Part shown: positions 9,647-21,357 of the stretch, in pieces
How the letters are laid out: every line of letters begins with the position of its first letter
Position numbering within the stretch: position 1 is the first letter of the stretch
Assembly (NCBI GenBank): GCA_963662175.1
Contig: OY759224.1
Span: forward strand, 25,801,489 to 25,865,488
DNA from: Aradus depressus
Lineage: Eukaryota > Arthropoda > Insecta > Hemiptera > Aradidae
Length of the DNA: 64,000 nt
Direction: 5' to 3'
Notes under the pieces: model-generated
The model's database searches: none
Seen by the model: only the letters and a program-made list of their open reading frames with translations
Told to the model about the DNA's origin: nothing
Position numbers and translations under genes: made by a program

Positions 9647-10440
9647 CCTTCCTCTTCCTAATGCTTAAATCCAAAGAACTCGACTACCTTATGCAGCGCA
9701 TGATTCTGTTGCAAGCCCAGAGAGTAGCCCTTTTAAAGGTTACAAGAGCTTATTGAACTGTCTCTAAGGTTGCGTTACAAGTACTGGCCGGACTTGGTCT
9801 TGGATGGTGCTGTTGCCTTTTATTACTGTAGACGCAATATGCCTTTAGGAGGAGATATTGATGAGCCCTTACGCCTAGCCCTGGAGCAGGAGGTGAGCGG
9901 ACAGTCCAGACCAGAGCGTTGCAAGGATATTGCCCAGGAATAGATAGTGGAAAAATGGCAACAACGTTGGTCACGAAGTTCGGATGGCCGATCGACTTAT
10001 ACTTTCCGGATGTCCGGGTACGCCTTGACTCGACGTGGGTACAGCCTGACTACTGGATGTCCCAGATATTATCAGACTTTAACTCCAAACTCTTCTTCTT
10101 TAGGAGGAATTGTTCATGTGGGGGCATCGAGACTGCAGAACACATAGTTCTTGATTGCCTGCTGTATGACCAGGCCAGGGTGGAGTTGTTCCGCGGGACA
10201 GGATCGTACCTGGGACTGAATCCACGGCAGCTGGTGACGGAGACCGGCTACCCAGTGTTCAGCCGGTTTGTCCTCTCCTGGCGGCAGCAAAGAATAGCGG
10301 TGTGACGGACTGGGGCGACCACCGATCGCCACACGTTGGTCGACCCCGGCCCGCCATAACGTCACTTTAAGCACTAGTCAGAGCACAAGCTCTCTCTACA
10401 GACACGTCGGGTGATGTTGCACAGCAAGTTGCAACCGAAA
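9647..10440 (+). pseudogene. R1-like LINE, 3' fragment (copy 1) joined to CR1-like scrap
   Basis: The first ~33 bp match the CR1-like copy at 45128-45160 in reverse. From about 9680 the plus strand encodes LLQAQRVALLKVTRAY, and after frameshifts YFPDVRVRLDSTWVQPDYW and then NCSCGGIETAEHIVLDC. The last segment is the CxC...H....C zinc motif at the C-terminus of R1-group reverse transcriptases. Stop codons and frameshifts break the frame. It ends in a degenerate A-rich tail (aacaataacaacaaa). It is related to, but clearly diverged from, the copies at 13776 and 28140. Confidence 0.75.
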
Positions 10441-10893
10441 CAATGAAGAACAATAACAACAAAGAGGCTTAAACGACGAAATTTAATATTTCTCCAAAAT
10501 ACAATAATGAAACAATTAAATAATTATTTTTTTCGGAAATGAAAATATGTTGTTTTCAAGGGTAAATCGATAATGTATCAATAAATAAAATCGGTTTGGC
10601 CCAGGACGTTATTCTCTGTTCAATCAATACTTTTTATAAGTTCTCATTTAGTATAAATGAGAAACCTTGAATGTCACGTCGGACCACGAGGTATTAGTTG
10701 AGAACGATTCGGGGTATTGTCACGTAACTTGAAGAAAATAAAACAGCGCCTACCCAGTAAATGTTTGTTATAGACGTTTGTAGGCAACTATATACTTCCC
10801 CCATATATTTAAAGTCATGGACTTAAATTATAATAATGTCAAACCTTTCAGGAGACAGCTGCCATCTTTAGAATTTAGCTTCTCTATAAACCA

Positions 10894-11651
10894 AGGGGCT
10901 GTTCACAAACTACGTCACAGGCCTGGGGGGGGGGGGGTTATAACTTATGTGATGATTGTGAGGGTGGGGAGGGGTGGGCTAAACAAAAAAATGACACGTT
11001 TATTATTACACTTTAAAATAAGGGCCTAGACAATTTTCTAAAAATTAATTTCATGGAAATTTTTTTAACGTTAGTATTTTAATTAATTCATATTATCAAA
11101 GTAAAATAACATATTTAAATAAAATACATTTTATGTATGAGAAATGTTGGCCATCATAAAAAAACATCGAGGATCAAGAAGAAGCCGAGTGGTTCGATGA
11201 CGACATGATAGATAGTAATAGGGAAATACCTGAACCTTCTGACAGTGATCAATCTGAAATACCAATCATAACTACAGATGAACATTTAAAACCGATTTGG
11301 GAGGAATCGTAATATTCCTGTCTTTTTTCATGATATGGATTATCTCGCTTGAATAATCGAAATGTTAAATACTTAAATCACTGTTCTCTTATTTAATTTA
11401 TGAATACAGATGAATATAATATGTATGTTGTATTGAAGTTGTATTTATGATAAATTGAAGTTTTATTATTTTTATACGATTTAGTACTTTTCTAAAAAAG
11501 AATATTTCAGTTTAAATTGGTGGGGAGGGGGTCATGAAAAAATGACGTCACGTTTAGAAGGGATCAATTAAATGTGACCAATTGTGACAAGGGGGAGGGA
11601 GGGGGTTAAAAACACCTCAAAATTGCGTGACGTAGTTTGTGAACGGCCCCT
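10894..11651. mobile_element. Non-autonomous DNA transposon with TIRs aggggc.gttcacaaacta
   Basis: The two ends are inverted repeats: aggggctgttcacaaactac at 10894 and its near-exact complement at 11627-11651 (one mismatch in 25). Just inside each end lies a G-rich tract (13 Gs at 10925-10937). A short open stretch at about 11167-11312 ends in a stop and encodes an acidic peptide (EAEWFDDDMIDS, ending PIWEES). It could be the last exon of a lost transposase. A clear target duplication was not found, so the superfamily is open. Confidence 0.75.
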
Positions 11652-11754
11652 AAGCAAAAACACCAGATATTTATTTTCTCATTCTCTTTATCTTATTTTG
11701 AATCTATAACAACTATCTTAAACTCCAAAATTACGAATAAATTGCCAAAAAAAA

Positions 11755-12300
11755 AAAAACAATAACTGTTGATACTCTTTCCGTATCATTCAAACGTAAT
11801 ATAAAATTCCTAGGTCTCCATATTGATACGAAACTAACATGGACTGAATGTACGGCTGTTATCGGTAAGAAACTTAGTTCCGTTTGCTTCTTACGTCTAA
11901 ATCTCAAAAAGATCGTGCCAAAAATAACTACTCTATATTTATTTTATTTATATTTTCCATAATCAGTTACGGTTTAATACATTGGGGCGCATGTAGCTCG
12001 AGTATTATTATTTTCAGACTTCAAAAAAAAAGCATTAAGAATTATAAACAATATTAATGAAAGATCAAGCTGCAGAGAAATAAAAAATATAATAAAATGC
12101 TTAAACAACAAAAATATAAATATTTTCGCTCACAACAATACTAGTCACGATTACGATACTAGGAAGAAAGAAGACGTTCCAATAACTAAACATTGCTCTT
12201 CTCTTTTTGGAAAAAAATAACACATAAAGGAATTAATTTTTTTAATGCCCTTCCCCACTTCTTGAAGTCAATAGACACAATAAAAAAAATTTAAACTTCG
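11755..12300 (+). pseudogene. Jockey/CR1-like LINE reverse-transcriptase C-terminus
   Basis: The plus strand encodes NIKFLGLHIDTKLTW, the conserved FLGxxIDxxLxW motif after the RT palm, then KKLSSVCFLRLNLKKIVP and a short stretch with stops. Further on come KKALRIINNINERSSCREI and HDYDTRKKEDVPI, the H.Y.TR segment typical of the C-terminal tail. Several stops and a frameshift make it non-functional. No poly-A or target duplication was identified. Confidence 0.75.
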
Positions 12301-12358
12301 AATGTACGTTATTGTTTTATTTATTTATTTATTTATATTTTATTTATTTATTTAGACT

Positions 12359-12430
12359 TTTAATTTTCTTCTGTCAGAAGCAGCAGAACAAAAGGTTTGT
12401 TTACTGCGATAAGAGAATACTTTGTAAATA
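12359..12430 (+). repeat. Short dispersed repeat, pairs with 15489-15560
   Basis: The segment ctgtcagaagcagcagaaca followed by ggtttgtttactgcgataag occurs here and in reverse complement at 15489-15560. The TE type is not known. Confidence 0.6.
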
Positions 12431-12775
12431 AATATTTCTGAAGAATTTTTTTTTTTTTTTTTTATTTGCAACCTATATACTATTAATATAATGAGCAAAT
12501 TTGGCAACTATATGCATGAGTGTCTACGCCACATGTTGGGAGAGGCCAGCCAGCGCTGACACTCCCTAGAAACTAATACAATGTTTAGATTTCACTTAGA
12601 AGATCTCGAGGCCACCTCCTATTCAGACGACGGGGAGGATTGTCAGGATGGGATTGAGAGGATAGGACTTGTGCAAATGGGTTAGGATGGGATGAAAGTT
12701 TATTTCTTCAATAATAACGAGGTAACCTTTAAAAATAAATTATTTCACTTTTAGAGCATGCTGTCGAATTTTATA

Positions 12776-13205
12776 GGTTAATTTTAGTAAGAATAATTAA
12801 AATTGATGTTTGCGAATTTGCGAATTTTCTAAGCTGCGGAAAATGGTCTTCTTCGAGGTATTTTTTGTAGAAATCGCACAACTCCACGTCTTCAAATTTA
12901 GATTTTAGGAGTGAGTTTTCTTGAATCTCGATCAACTCCATTTGCATGTTTATTGGAGCATTTTGTACATTACTTTTTGTTGGATTAGCAAATAAATTGA
13001 AACAGTCTTCCATGTTTTTGAAATCGCCAAATCTGTTCGAAAATGGCTCCGATAGTAACTTGAGTTCCTACTCCACCCTACTCGATCTTCCTAATTTGGA
13101 GTGAGTGTGAGTAAGTAGTGTAATATTATTCTTTTTTTTAATTGGGTTTTTCAAAATGTCTCGCGGGCCGTATCCGGCCCGCAGGCCGGTTGTTGCCCAC
13201 ATATG
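12776..13205 (-). pseudogene. hAT transposase C-terminal fragment
   Basis: The minus strand reads DFKNMEDCFNLFANP, then NAPINMQMELIEIQ and DFYKKYLEEDHFPQLRKFA. This order is characteristic of the dimerisation region of hAT transposases related to ZBED/GTF2IRD2-type proteins. The segment beyond its N-terminal side ends near 13140-13205 with tctcgcgggccg...gttgcccac, resembling a hAT end. The catalytic core is missing, and the C-terminal frame runs into non-homologous sequence after 12820. Confidence 0.7.
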
Positions 13206-13775
13206 CATTAGAGGGTTCTGGATCCACATTTAAACTTTAGTGTTGATACATTCGTTCTTTCGGGAGTTATCGGGTTCACTCACAGACACACAGACAGAAT
13301 TTTCTTTTTAATGTTTGAGTTGGAGGTCGGAAAACAATATATTGCGTTGAAAACTCCGCAAATTTTTGACCGATTACATAGTTTTCCTTATACTTCGTAT
13401 ATCTGGGGGATCATCAATCCGCATTAATTCTAAATAACTTGGTAATTTCTTTTATCAATTTGCTAGAATTCTTTTAACATGTTTGGGGGGTTGTTAAGGA
13501 AAAATATTTTGCATAAGAAATGTAATATCGTTATTTAATATAATCCGTACAAAAAGAAGAGCACGAAAATGTAAAATCAAGAATGACATAGTTTGGTTTT
13601 TGAAGTGAGCCTCCCCCGAACCCCCTCTTCCCTTCTGCCGATACCGCTAAAAATTAATTAGTGTCCTCCTTTTGGAGTTTGAATTCATATATAAAATTTT
13701 AGAGTTAAGCCTCGCCTCTAATCCACCCCTTCCCTTTGGTCAATTTGGCTGAAAATCTGTAGTTGTTATCCTTAA
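13206..13775 (-). repeat. Family R pieces, interrupted by LINE copy 2
   Basis: Reverse-oriented R units (about 13206-13400 and 13595-13775) include gattacatagttttcc, cttcgtata and the cagccaaat-type box in reverse. The repeat resumes at 14368 on the other side of the R1-like insertion. Confidence 0.55.
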
Positions 13776-14354
13776 TATATATTGACGTCCGAGTCCGCCT
13801 GCGCTCCACATGGGTACAGCCCGATCACTGGACATCTCAGGTACTATCAGGTCACGGCGACTTAAACTCCAAACTTTTCTTCTTCAAGAGGAAGGATAGC
13901 CGGAACTGTTCGTGTGGCGGAATCGAGACTGCAGAACATGTGGTCCTCGATTGTCCGCTGTACGACAGGTCTAGGGTGGAGTTGATCCGCGCGACAGAAT
14001 CATATCTGGGATTGACCCTGCCGGAGTCGAACTACCCGGCGTTCGGCCGGTTTATCACCTCCTGGCGGGAACAGAAAAAGGCCCTTTGACCCCCGGCGAC
14101 TGACGGACTGGCCTGAAGTCTAGAAGCAGCCCCACTCCACCGAACTCGAGCTCACTCGGCGCCGCCTGGCAGCCGCAACCCAAGGAGTCTGGGAGCGTCA
14201 GTCTGTCCCGCTCGGGACCAGAGGCTGTCACCCCGGACACCCACAGCAACACTGTGATTAAATAAAACCCGATATTATATATGTACTTCCTCCTTCCCCG
14301 ACGATAAGCGGGCCGGGTGATTTGCCGGAGCACCCGTAAAAAAAAAAAAAAAAA
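13776..14354 (+). mobile_element. R1-like LINE, 5'-truncated (copy 2)
   Basis: The open frame runs DVRVRLRSTWVQPDHW, then NCSCGGIETAEHVVLDCPLY and ends REQKKAL-stop near 14089. This is the C-terminal zinc region of an R1-group ORF2. A 3' UTR of about 250 bp ends in 17 As (14338-14354). The 13-bp sequence ttgttatccttaa flanks both sides (13763-13775 and 14355-14367), showing target-primed insertion into a family R copy. It is very similar to copy 3 at 28140. Confidence 0.88.
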
Positions 14355-14367
14355 TTGTTATCCTTAA

Positions 14368-14815
14368 GGAGTTTTGGTCAAAAGGTAATTTTCTGATTGG
14401 TCCACCCACCAGCCAATCATAATTTTAGTATCGATCTCTGATGGTCTCCCTCAATCGTGGCGCCCTCAGCCCACCCTAACCTTTTCATCACCGACTTCAA
14501 TTATCTTAGGGGTAGGTTCAGGTTGTTGAAATACTGAAATTAGATCTTAAAATATTCAGAAATCGATCTTTGAATTAGAAGTTACTTGAAGAGATATATC
14601 GATAGGACAGAAGGGTGGTGTTAGATGATGATGGTCGAGTTAATAATGAAAATAAATGGCTAGGTTTCTCCTTGTTCTATATTTCAATACTTTCATACAT
14701 CGATTAGTCTCCAAGGACATCATGGTTCTGCATCTTGCAACCCTCGGTTCTTTGCCAAATTTTCTGAACACAGAGAATGTAGTCAAAGTGTCTCTTTCGC
14801 TTCCTCAGCTTTAGC
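14368..14815. other. Non-coding sequence, nothing recognised
   Basis: After about 40 bp of resumed family R, the sequence is of mixed composition with no open frame above 60 codons and no terminal repeat. Confidence 0.4.
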
Positions 14816-14824
14816 ACAAGAGAA

Positions 14825-15295
14825 GTTAAGTAATTTGTCTGAAATTCGATGTCCAGTTTTCACTACAATTTCGTGTTTTCCAAACCCCTTTCCAATAATA
14901 ATAATAATAATAATAATGATAAAAAAAAACATTTCTTTGTTTCACGATAACTAGCAATAGAATAAATGTTTCGATATGAAGCTTTATATTTGTTTCCAGA
15001 ACACTATAAGGACAACTACTGATTTTCAGCCAAATTGACCAAAGGAAAGGGAGGGATTAGAGGGGTGATTTCACTCAAAAACTCTAATAACAGCCATTGC
15101 AATAAATGTATTGGTATTACAGAACCACATAATAACGACACCTATTAGTTTTCAGCGGAATCGTTCGAAAGAGGGGACCAGAGAAGGGAGGTCCAAAAAC
15201 CCTGAAAACTGCCGATTTATCGACACATATTGTAGTATGAGGATTCATAAGTCTTAAGACAACTATTAATTATAAGCCCAAATGGTCCAATGTTT
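14825..15295 (+). repeat. Family R copy
   Basis: Ordered R landmarks: agaagttaagtaat, ctgaaattcgatgtcc, ttcacgataactagc, cagccaaattgaccaaagg, aataacagccattgcaataa, and the start of the tail at about 15230. It contains an (AAT)n tract at 14893-14917. Confidence 0.65.
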
Positions 15296-15398
15296 TTTTA
15301 ATAAAATTTTTATAGAAAATATGACAAAAATTAAATATTTATGGGATAAATTATTCTGGGGATATTCAGGGGGTACAAATATCAATACGATATTATAA

Positions 15399-15486
15399 AA
15401 TAAACTAAAGGCCTCGGCCGGGTTACGAACTCGCGATCTTGAGCTTAGTAAGCAAGTACGCATACCACTGAGCTACCGGCGCCCTC
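15399..15486 (-). mobile_element. tRNA-derived SINE, head only
   Basis: The minus strand starts gagggcgccggtagctcag (A-box region) and continues through the B-box-like gcgagttcgtaacccgg to a truncated body. It marks a 3'-truncated copy of the common SINE. Confidence 0.75.
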
Positions 15487-15488
15487 TT

Positions 15489-15560
15489 AATTTACAAAAT
15501 ATTCTCTTATCGCAGTAAACAAACCTTCTGTTCTGCTGCTTCTGACAGAAGAACAAAAGC
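15489..15560 (-). repeat. Short dispersed repeat, partner of 12359-12430
   Basis: Reverse complement of the segment at 12359, and it directly abuts the SINE head. Confidence 0.6.
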
Positions 15561-15599
15561 TAGCAGGTGATAAGTCACTTTTCAAGTTGGGACAGTTCA

Positions 15600-15725
15600 G
15601 GCACATGATCGGTTAAGAGGGGTTCTACTGAATTTTGGAATCTGAATGTTAGAAAACATCAAATTTTGTTGAAATCCTCGCATCGAATTTTTGACCGATT
15701 ACATAAATTCTCTTATACTTAAAAG
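15600..15725 (-). repeat. Family R left end, reverse
   Basis: It shows agaaaacatcaaattttgtt, gcatcgaatttttgaccgat and tctcttatactt, the R terminus in reverse. Confidence 0.6.
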
Positions 15726-17040
15726 CATAGTAAGTAAAAATAATAATAATAATTTGATAATAGGAAAGATCTTAGTAAAAATATAAAACTTTTTAAACAT
15801 ATCATATATTTACCAGTGAACATACATTTCTTTAAGCTTTATAATTATAATAAAAGTTTACAAATAACTGTGGAATCGATATGATAATTACCTTTTTTAA
15901 AAAATACATTTATACCACTATGAAACAAACACTGATACTTTAATATATAATAATGCCATTAAAAATAGAAAGTTTTATTGATAATAATCCTATAATATAT
16001 ATAATATCTTAAAATTTACAACAATTAATTATACATATAAATAAAAAATATATAAATAAAATTTCAAGAAAAAAATAAAATAAAATAAAAACAATTATTA
16101 TATATTATTGAATAATTTTACTTAATATATTAAGATAAAAATCTAATTGTAACTGCATTCATACAAACGAACAGTTGAAGTGCACTATTCGACAATCGGG
16201 GACTTGTTATTTGCGAACGCAGTCTTTACGCAAATTTACAATGCAATTTTCAGTCTTTCCTAAATTCTTAAAAATACACATCGATTTAATAAAAAAAAAA
16301 AATTAATTAAAATTGGAATAACTATTTGGAATATCTATGATAATAAGACTTATAGAATCGTACCCTGTTTATTATTACAAGATTTTTTAAAATTTATTTA
16401 TGTATTATAATAATAAAAGGAAAAATTTCATGAAAATACATAGAAATACAATACTGAATTGAACAATATGTAAATATTTAAACAAATATTGAGAAAAAAA
16501 AACATTAACATATACACAATGACATTCATTCCTAAAGATATTTACACATCATATTTACAAATTTTATATAACACATAGAGAATGGAAAAAAATCTCTTAA
16601 ATGGACCTATTTTCCATGGACGAAAATTTTTTTTTTTTCTTTTTCAAAAAATGCTTTTCATGGACATTTAGATGTAGGTATTATTTTTGAATGAAATAAA
16701 TTTCATTACATTTTCTACAACAATTTTGTCAATAGTTAAAAAGAAATATTATATTTTTTTGTTGCATTTCTTTTTCTCCCGTTTTATTCATGAAATTTAT
16801 TTTTATTATATAAATGTTTCGAGCTCCAATCCCATATTTAGTATCTACAAAATTTAAATAAACACTTTCAGTAATTATGTTTTATGTAATTACGGTCTCT
16901 ATTAACAATAATAATTGTTCATATTCATGCCTACAAATCTGTGTTATGGTCGTCGATTTCATTTTTTATAATAGTTTTTTCTTTGGAATATTTCTTTATT
17001 AATATTAACAGTAGTTAATAGTAAGATTGAATAGAAAACA
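15726..17040. other. AT-rich region, no gene
   Basis: Very AT-rich with many stops in all frames and no long repeat, TIR or RNA-gene box that I can see. Confidence 0.5.
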
Positions 17041-17200
17041 AACCTCAGGGCGTCAGCTCTGAGATAACTTGTTTGCCTACTGTATGGATTGAACGTTGAA
17101 ACCGTTTCTCATGTCCACCAGAGCGACGAGGGCACTCTGGTGGTAGGCGATATGATCTTGTAGTTAAAGGCCGAGCGAACTTAAAAATATATTTGACATG
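17041..17200 (+). mobile_element. Decayed SINE
   Basis: A damaged head (agggcgtcagctctgag) is followed directly by the SINE tail region: catgtccaccagagcgacga, then gtaggcgatatgatcttgta. The middle of the element is deleted. Confidence 0.6.
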
Positions 17201-17241
17201 TTTTACTCTGTTTTTTATAAGTTAAATTAAAATGTAAATAA

Positions 17242-18090
17242 ATGACGATCGAACTAAAAAATTACATCGAAAAACAAGTATTTTGGTATAACGAAGTGCA
17301 ATCTATTCGTAATAACTGTAATGTTAATATAACTGAGTTTTTGGATGGCAGCATAAAAGGGAATAATATTGTAAATAAAGTAAAAAATGAATTTATTAAT
17401 GAATATAAATTAAAATCAATAAATAGTAACAATCATACTTTATATAAACATTTATTTACGGATAATAAAGTTATTTTCTCAGAGATGGATGCGAATTCGA
17501 TAAGCTGGCTGCTGAAGGTACAAGATGAACTTGTTTACCTAAATAAGTATTCCTACACTAAAGAAATCAAACTTTGCTCCATGTGCAATAACAAGCAACA
17601 TGAAGATGTGTTTCACTTTATTGCCGTATGCCCCATCTTAAAAGAATTTCGTCTTTTCTATTTTAATAAAACAGAATTAAGCTATTTTCAGTTTATTGAA
17701 TATCTAAATTGAGGAAATCACAAAAGTTTAATTAACTATTGCAAAGCCGTCTGGAATTATAGACTTGAACTTTTTTTTAATTTATTTATTTATATATTTA
17801 CAACGGCATAATAACATTTGCCATTAGCAATTGTGATAAATAGAGCAGTGTCAGGTGCGTGGCTGTACTGCTGAGGTGCGTGACCGTGACTTGAACTAGT
17901 TTCAGAATTTAGTTATTAATAATATATAAACAGGAGGATGTTTTTTGTATTTGTATATATTGTCGAGAAGAAATCGTAGAGACAACCCTTCAAACGGTCA
18001 ATTTGACTATGAGTATTGTCTGTTAATATTATTATTATTGTACATCTGTAAAAAGTAAAAGAAATAAAGACTTTATTATAATTATTAAAT
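17242..18090 (+). pseudogene. LINE ORF2 C-terminal fragment with 3' UTR
   Basis: A 156-codon frame opens with ATG at 17242 and ends at 17712. It contains KLCSMCNNKQHEDVFHFIAV followed by a Cys, a CxxC...H....C zinc motif of the type that closes LINE ORF2 proteins (C-x-x-C, H-F, C-P). A second, reverse copy at 49310-49780 shares the WYNEVQSI...NVNITEFLD segment and the zinc region, with its own frameshift. The downstream sequence to about 18090 ends in aataaagac and an AT tail, consistent with a 3' UTR. The first codons are repeated at 18130. The LINE clade is not resolved. Confidence 0.6.
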
Positions 18091-18091
18091 G

Positions 18092-19138
18092 TTTTATTTG
18101 GGTTTTTATAAAGAAAATTGAAATATAAATAAATGACGATCGAACTAAAAATAACATAATCAATTAATATGATCCTTAGGTCTCGTCGTTGGAGGAAAAA
18201 ATATAAATGTGGAAAAGATGAAGAAATAACAAATAAAAATAATTAAATAGACTATTAGATAATGAAATAGAATTATTATTGTTAATAAAGATTGTTATAG
18301 CATCAAACAATTACTATACCAATTTTAATTTTCATTTTATAGATACTGAAGATGGGATGCAGCCCCAAAAAATAATAATACATGAAAAATTTTTCATGAA
18401 CAAAATTGCACAGAGAAAAAAACACAACTTTAAAACAAACCTCCTTCCTTAAACGTCGAAAACTCTAACTTAACAAGAAACAGTCCTGGTCTTTGAGATC
18501 AAAATTAAAAGTACAAAAATTAAGTAGACTTGAATAATTATATTTTTTATTAATTTAATTATTATTCAAAGCGTTAATTATGTATATTTATATTCAATAT
18601 ACATACTATTTTTTAATGTATATGAAATGACATAATGTTCAATTATTATTATCGTATGGTTATTTTGTCTAGTGAAGACTATAAACATCAAATATTTATG
18701 TCGTAAATATACATATTATTATTTTCATAATAATATTTGTAATACTTCTTGTAGTTTTGTTCAATAAATAAGGAAATTATATTAAAATGATATGCATCTT
18801 AGTATTACATATAATTTCATATTTTTTTTGTTGTTCATAATTTTTGTAACAATACACAATGCATTACAAAATAGCAAATTGAAATTTAATAAAACAAAAA
18901 ATAATGAAGACTAGGCTTAAAGGAAAAAGAAAAAAAATATAAATTATATTTTCTGCAAATTAACAAGAAATGAACAAATCAATGCTAATAATATAAATCA
19001 AACTATTCTTGAAAACAATGTTTTTCCTTTTTTTTGGAACTGGCGTTGCCAGATATAACATTTTTTTTAAATAACATTTTTTGCCAATGTTTTGAGTATT
19101 TTAAGTAGTTTGGAGTAAATTTATTTAACACGAGTAAT
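18092..19138. other. AT-rich region with one hairpin motif
   Basis: There are no genes. At 18346-18372 a ctgaagatgggatgcagccc element followed by AAAA resembles the Penelope-type hairpin with its GAAA mutated. The remainder is AT-rich and featureless. Confidence 0.4.
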
Positions 19139-19410
19139 AGAGAGCGAAGAGTGCTTGCTTACTCAGCTCAATATCGAGGGTTCAAAACCCGGGCGGAGAC
19201 ACTTGGGTTTTTTGTCTGGAAAGTGAAACATTGAGAACACCGTCCTTCAGATGGGACGTTAAGCGATGATCCCAAACCTGTTCGATGTCACACAAAATTT
19301 AGGACTCCCACAGTTGAGTCGGTCTCATGTCCAACGGAGCGAGGAAAGAGTACTCTGGTAGTAGGCGATATGACCTTGTAGTTAAAGCCCGGGCTTGAGT
19401 CACAATAACT
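19139..19410 (+). mobile_element. tRNA-derived SINE, diverged
   Basis: Head remnant (gcgaagagtgcttgcttact, B-box region gggttcaaaacccgggc), body (ccgtccttcagatgggacgt) and tail (gtaggcgatatgaccttgta, then catgagtca-type end) are all in order. A deletion removes the middle. Confidence 0.8.
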
Positions 19411-20114
19411 AACTCATGAGTTTTACAACTGTTCACTGTTCCCATTTTTGAATCCACTAAATCTAGAGTAACTTGAGTTTTGTTTGTATTCTTCGACAAA
19501 AAAGAAATTAGTGAAAAAAATCCTATTTGAAATAGAGAAAATGTTCTCTAAAAAAGATATGTAGAAATAAAATGTGTTTAAATTTATATTTTGTGATACT
19601 TTGTAAAACCAGATTTATAGTAACCAGTTTCAGGTCTTCAAAAATACAGTATCTAGTTGTTTTAATCATTTTCAGACTCCGTGAAGACTATTTATAAAAA
19701 TGTATATAACATTTTTATCACTGCATTACTTCTCCCATTCATTTTTTGCTTTTTTTTTTCAAAAAATATCTATTACGAACATTCCTGGAAGCACTCCCAT
19801 CGTCAGTAGCTATAATCATCTGTTCTTTATATTAAATATTTCTTCTATCAATCAGAATCTTTCTATTAAAGAACATATTTATTAAGTCTACTTCTATATT
19901 TAAAGACCAAATTCAATTTGAGGATGATGAATGCTTCCCAAAACGTTTGTAATTGCTACTTTTTAAGATAAATAAGATGGGAGTGGTGCTGTGATAAATA
20001 TATTAGATATGAATACATAATCTCCTTGCACAACCCAGAATTAATATATAAATACCACATATTACTAAAAATAATGTTCAACCATTACAAAACAAATATT
20101 TAATATATATTAAA
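19411..20114. other. AT-rich sequence, no gene
   Basis: A possible decayed Penelope-type hairpin (gaggatgatgaatgcttccc then AAAACG) lies at 19917-19949. Nothing else is recognisable. Confidence 0.4.
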
Positions 20115-20200
20115 TTATATGGGAGTACTTTCGGTATGTCTACCATCTTCAGCCACGACTTAACAAATAGTAAGATGGTAGAAATACACGAAAGTACTCC
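20115..20200. repeat. Inverted pair of Penelope-type hairpin motifs
   Basis: The minus strand at 20128-20153 reads ctgaagatggtagacatacc and then GAAAG, a ggta/tacc hairpin. The plus strand at 20171-20195 repeats the flanks (aagatggtagaaatac, acgaaagtactccc). The two face each other with a short spacer, and outer gggagtact/agtactccc arms close the palindrome. Confidence 0.65.
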
Positions 20201-20215
20201 CAAATATTGTATATA

Positions 20216-20992
20216 CAGTAAAATCCTTTTATAACGATTTTTCGGATATAACGATGTAAAACCCGAATCGAGTTTGGTTTGCTATTTAAAAGTGAAGAAA
20301 TAAATCCGGATATAAAACGATTTACAACTTAAGAAAAAGTTTTTTTTTTTTTCATTCCGGTTATAACGATATAATATGATGTACATAGGCAGATACATAC
20401 ATAATTGGGTAAAACAGTGTGAGTTTTGAACGGATGAAAAATACGAACATTATATACACGAACATGTTTACTCTTTCCGAGCGCAATGAGTCATTCCTAT
20501 CTTCCCTTCTAGTGTATATATTTCTAGTTTCAGATTAGTCTTTCCTTTGCCCCCATAGGGATCGTGAAAGTGTAAAAATTGAATTGAAAATGACTTCGAA
20601 CAAACGTCGCGCATTTTCTATTGAAGAGAAAGTGAAAATCATAAATAGGATTGAGAAAGGAGAAACAATCAAAAACTTAGTGGCAGAGCTTCGAATTTCC
20701 CAGTCTACGATATCGAGAATCTGAAAATCCGTTTGAAAAAGATGTGACTTTAAAAAAAAACTTAGAAGCAGCCAATATCAATATCTAGAAGACGCACTTC
20801 TTAAATGGTTTAAGGTCCAAAGAAGCCGAAATATCCCAATGAACGGCCCGATTCTGCAGGAAAAGGCTAATGAATTGGCTCTTTTGCTGGGAACAAGCCC
20901 ATACATTAGAATGTAGGTTTAACAGTGTGGTTCCGGATATAACGAAGTATTTTTCTTGACCCCTTGAATATCGTTATAACAGGATTTTACTG
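20216..20992 (+). mobile_element. pogo/Tigger-like DNA transposon, internally deleted
   Basis: TIRs of about 23 bp (cagtaaaatccttttataac and the complement of the right end, one mismatch) are flanked by TA on both sides, the target duplication of the Tc1/mariner-pogo superfamily. Inside, from about 20590, the plus strand encodes RRAFSIEEKVKIINRIEKGE then AELRISQSTISRI, the CENP-B/pogo N-terminal helix-turn-helix. It is followed by WFKVQRSRNIPMNGPIL and EKANELALLLG, the second HTH of the CENP-B type DNA-binding domain. Stops break the frame, and the DDE catalytic domain is absent. It is a dead, mobilisable-only relic. Confidence 0.88.
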
Positions 20993-21357
20993 TATTTTTA
21001 TAGTATAGACAATATTTTTAAAAACATACATTTTTTTCTTTGTTTTTGTATGTTTTACAATATCTTTGCAAAAAAATGTTAAATACAATTAATATCATAC
21101 GGTCAGACAAATAAAAAAAAATATTGAAACCACATGAAGTCGTGAGGACCGATTTTGTAAATTTATGGAATGAATGACACAATATAAAGTTAATAAAACA
21201 TTCAATTAGAAATAGACAAAAATTAACCCAAGTCTGTCCGAATACATTTCTGCTGCCTGCGTCGATAAAGTAGAAAGCGAATAAAATAAATAGAAAGAAA
21301 GAGCATCTATTACTTTTATATTGTCTAATTCCATTTTTTTTAAAATATATATATATA

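Noticed and set aside
12359..15560. The inverted pair 12359-12430 / 15489-15560 as the TIRs of a 3.2-kb transposon
   Set aside because: The interior is a patchwork of unrelated older repeats, and the pair lacks matching outer ends or target duplications; two independent repeat copies are simpler.
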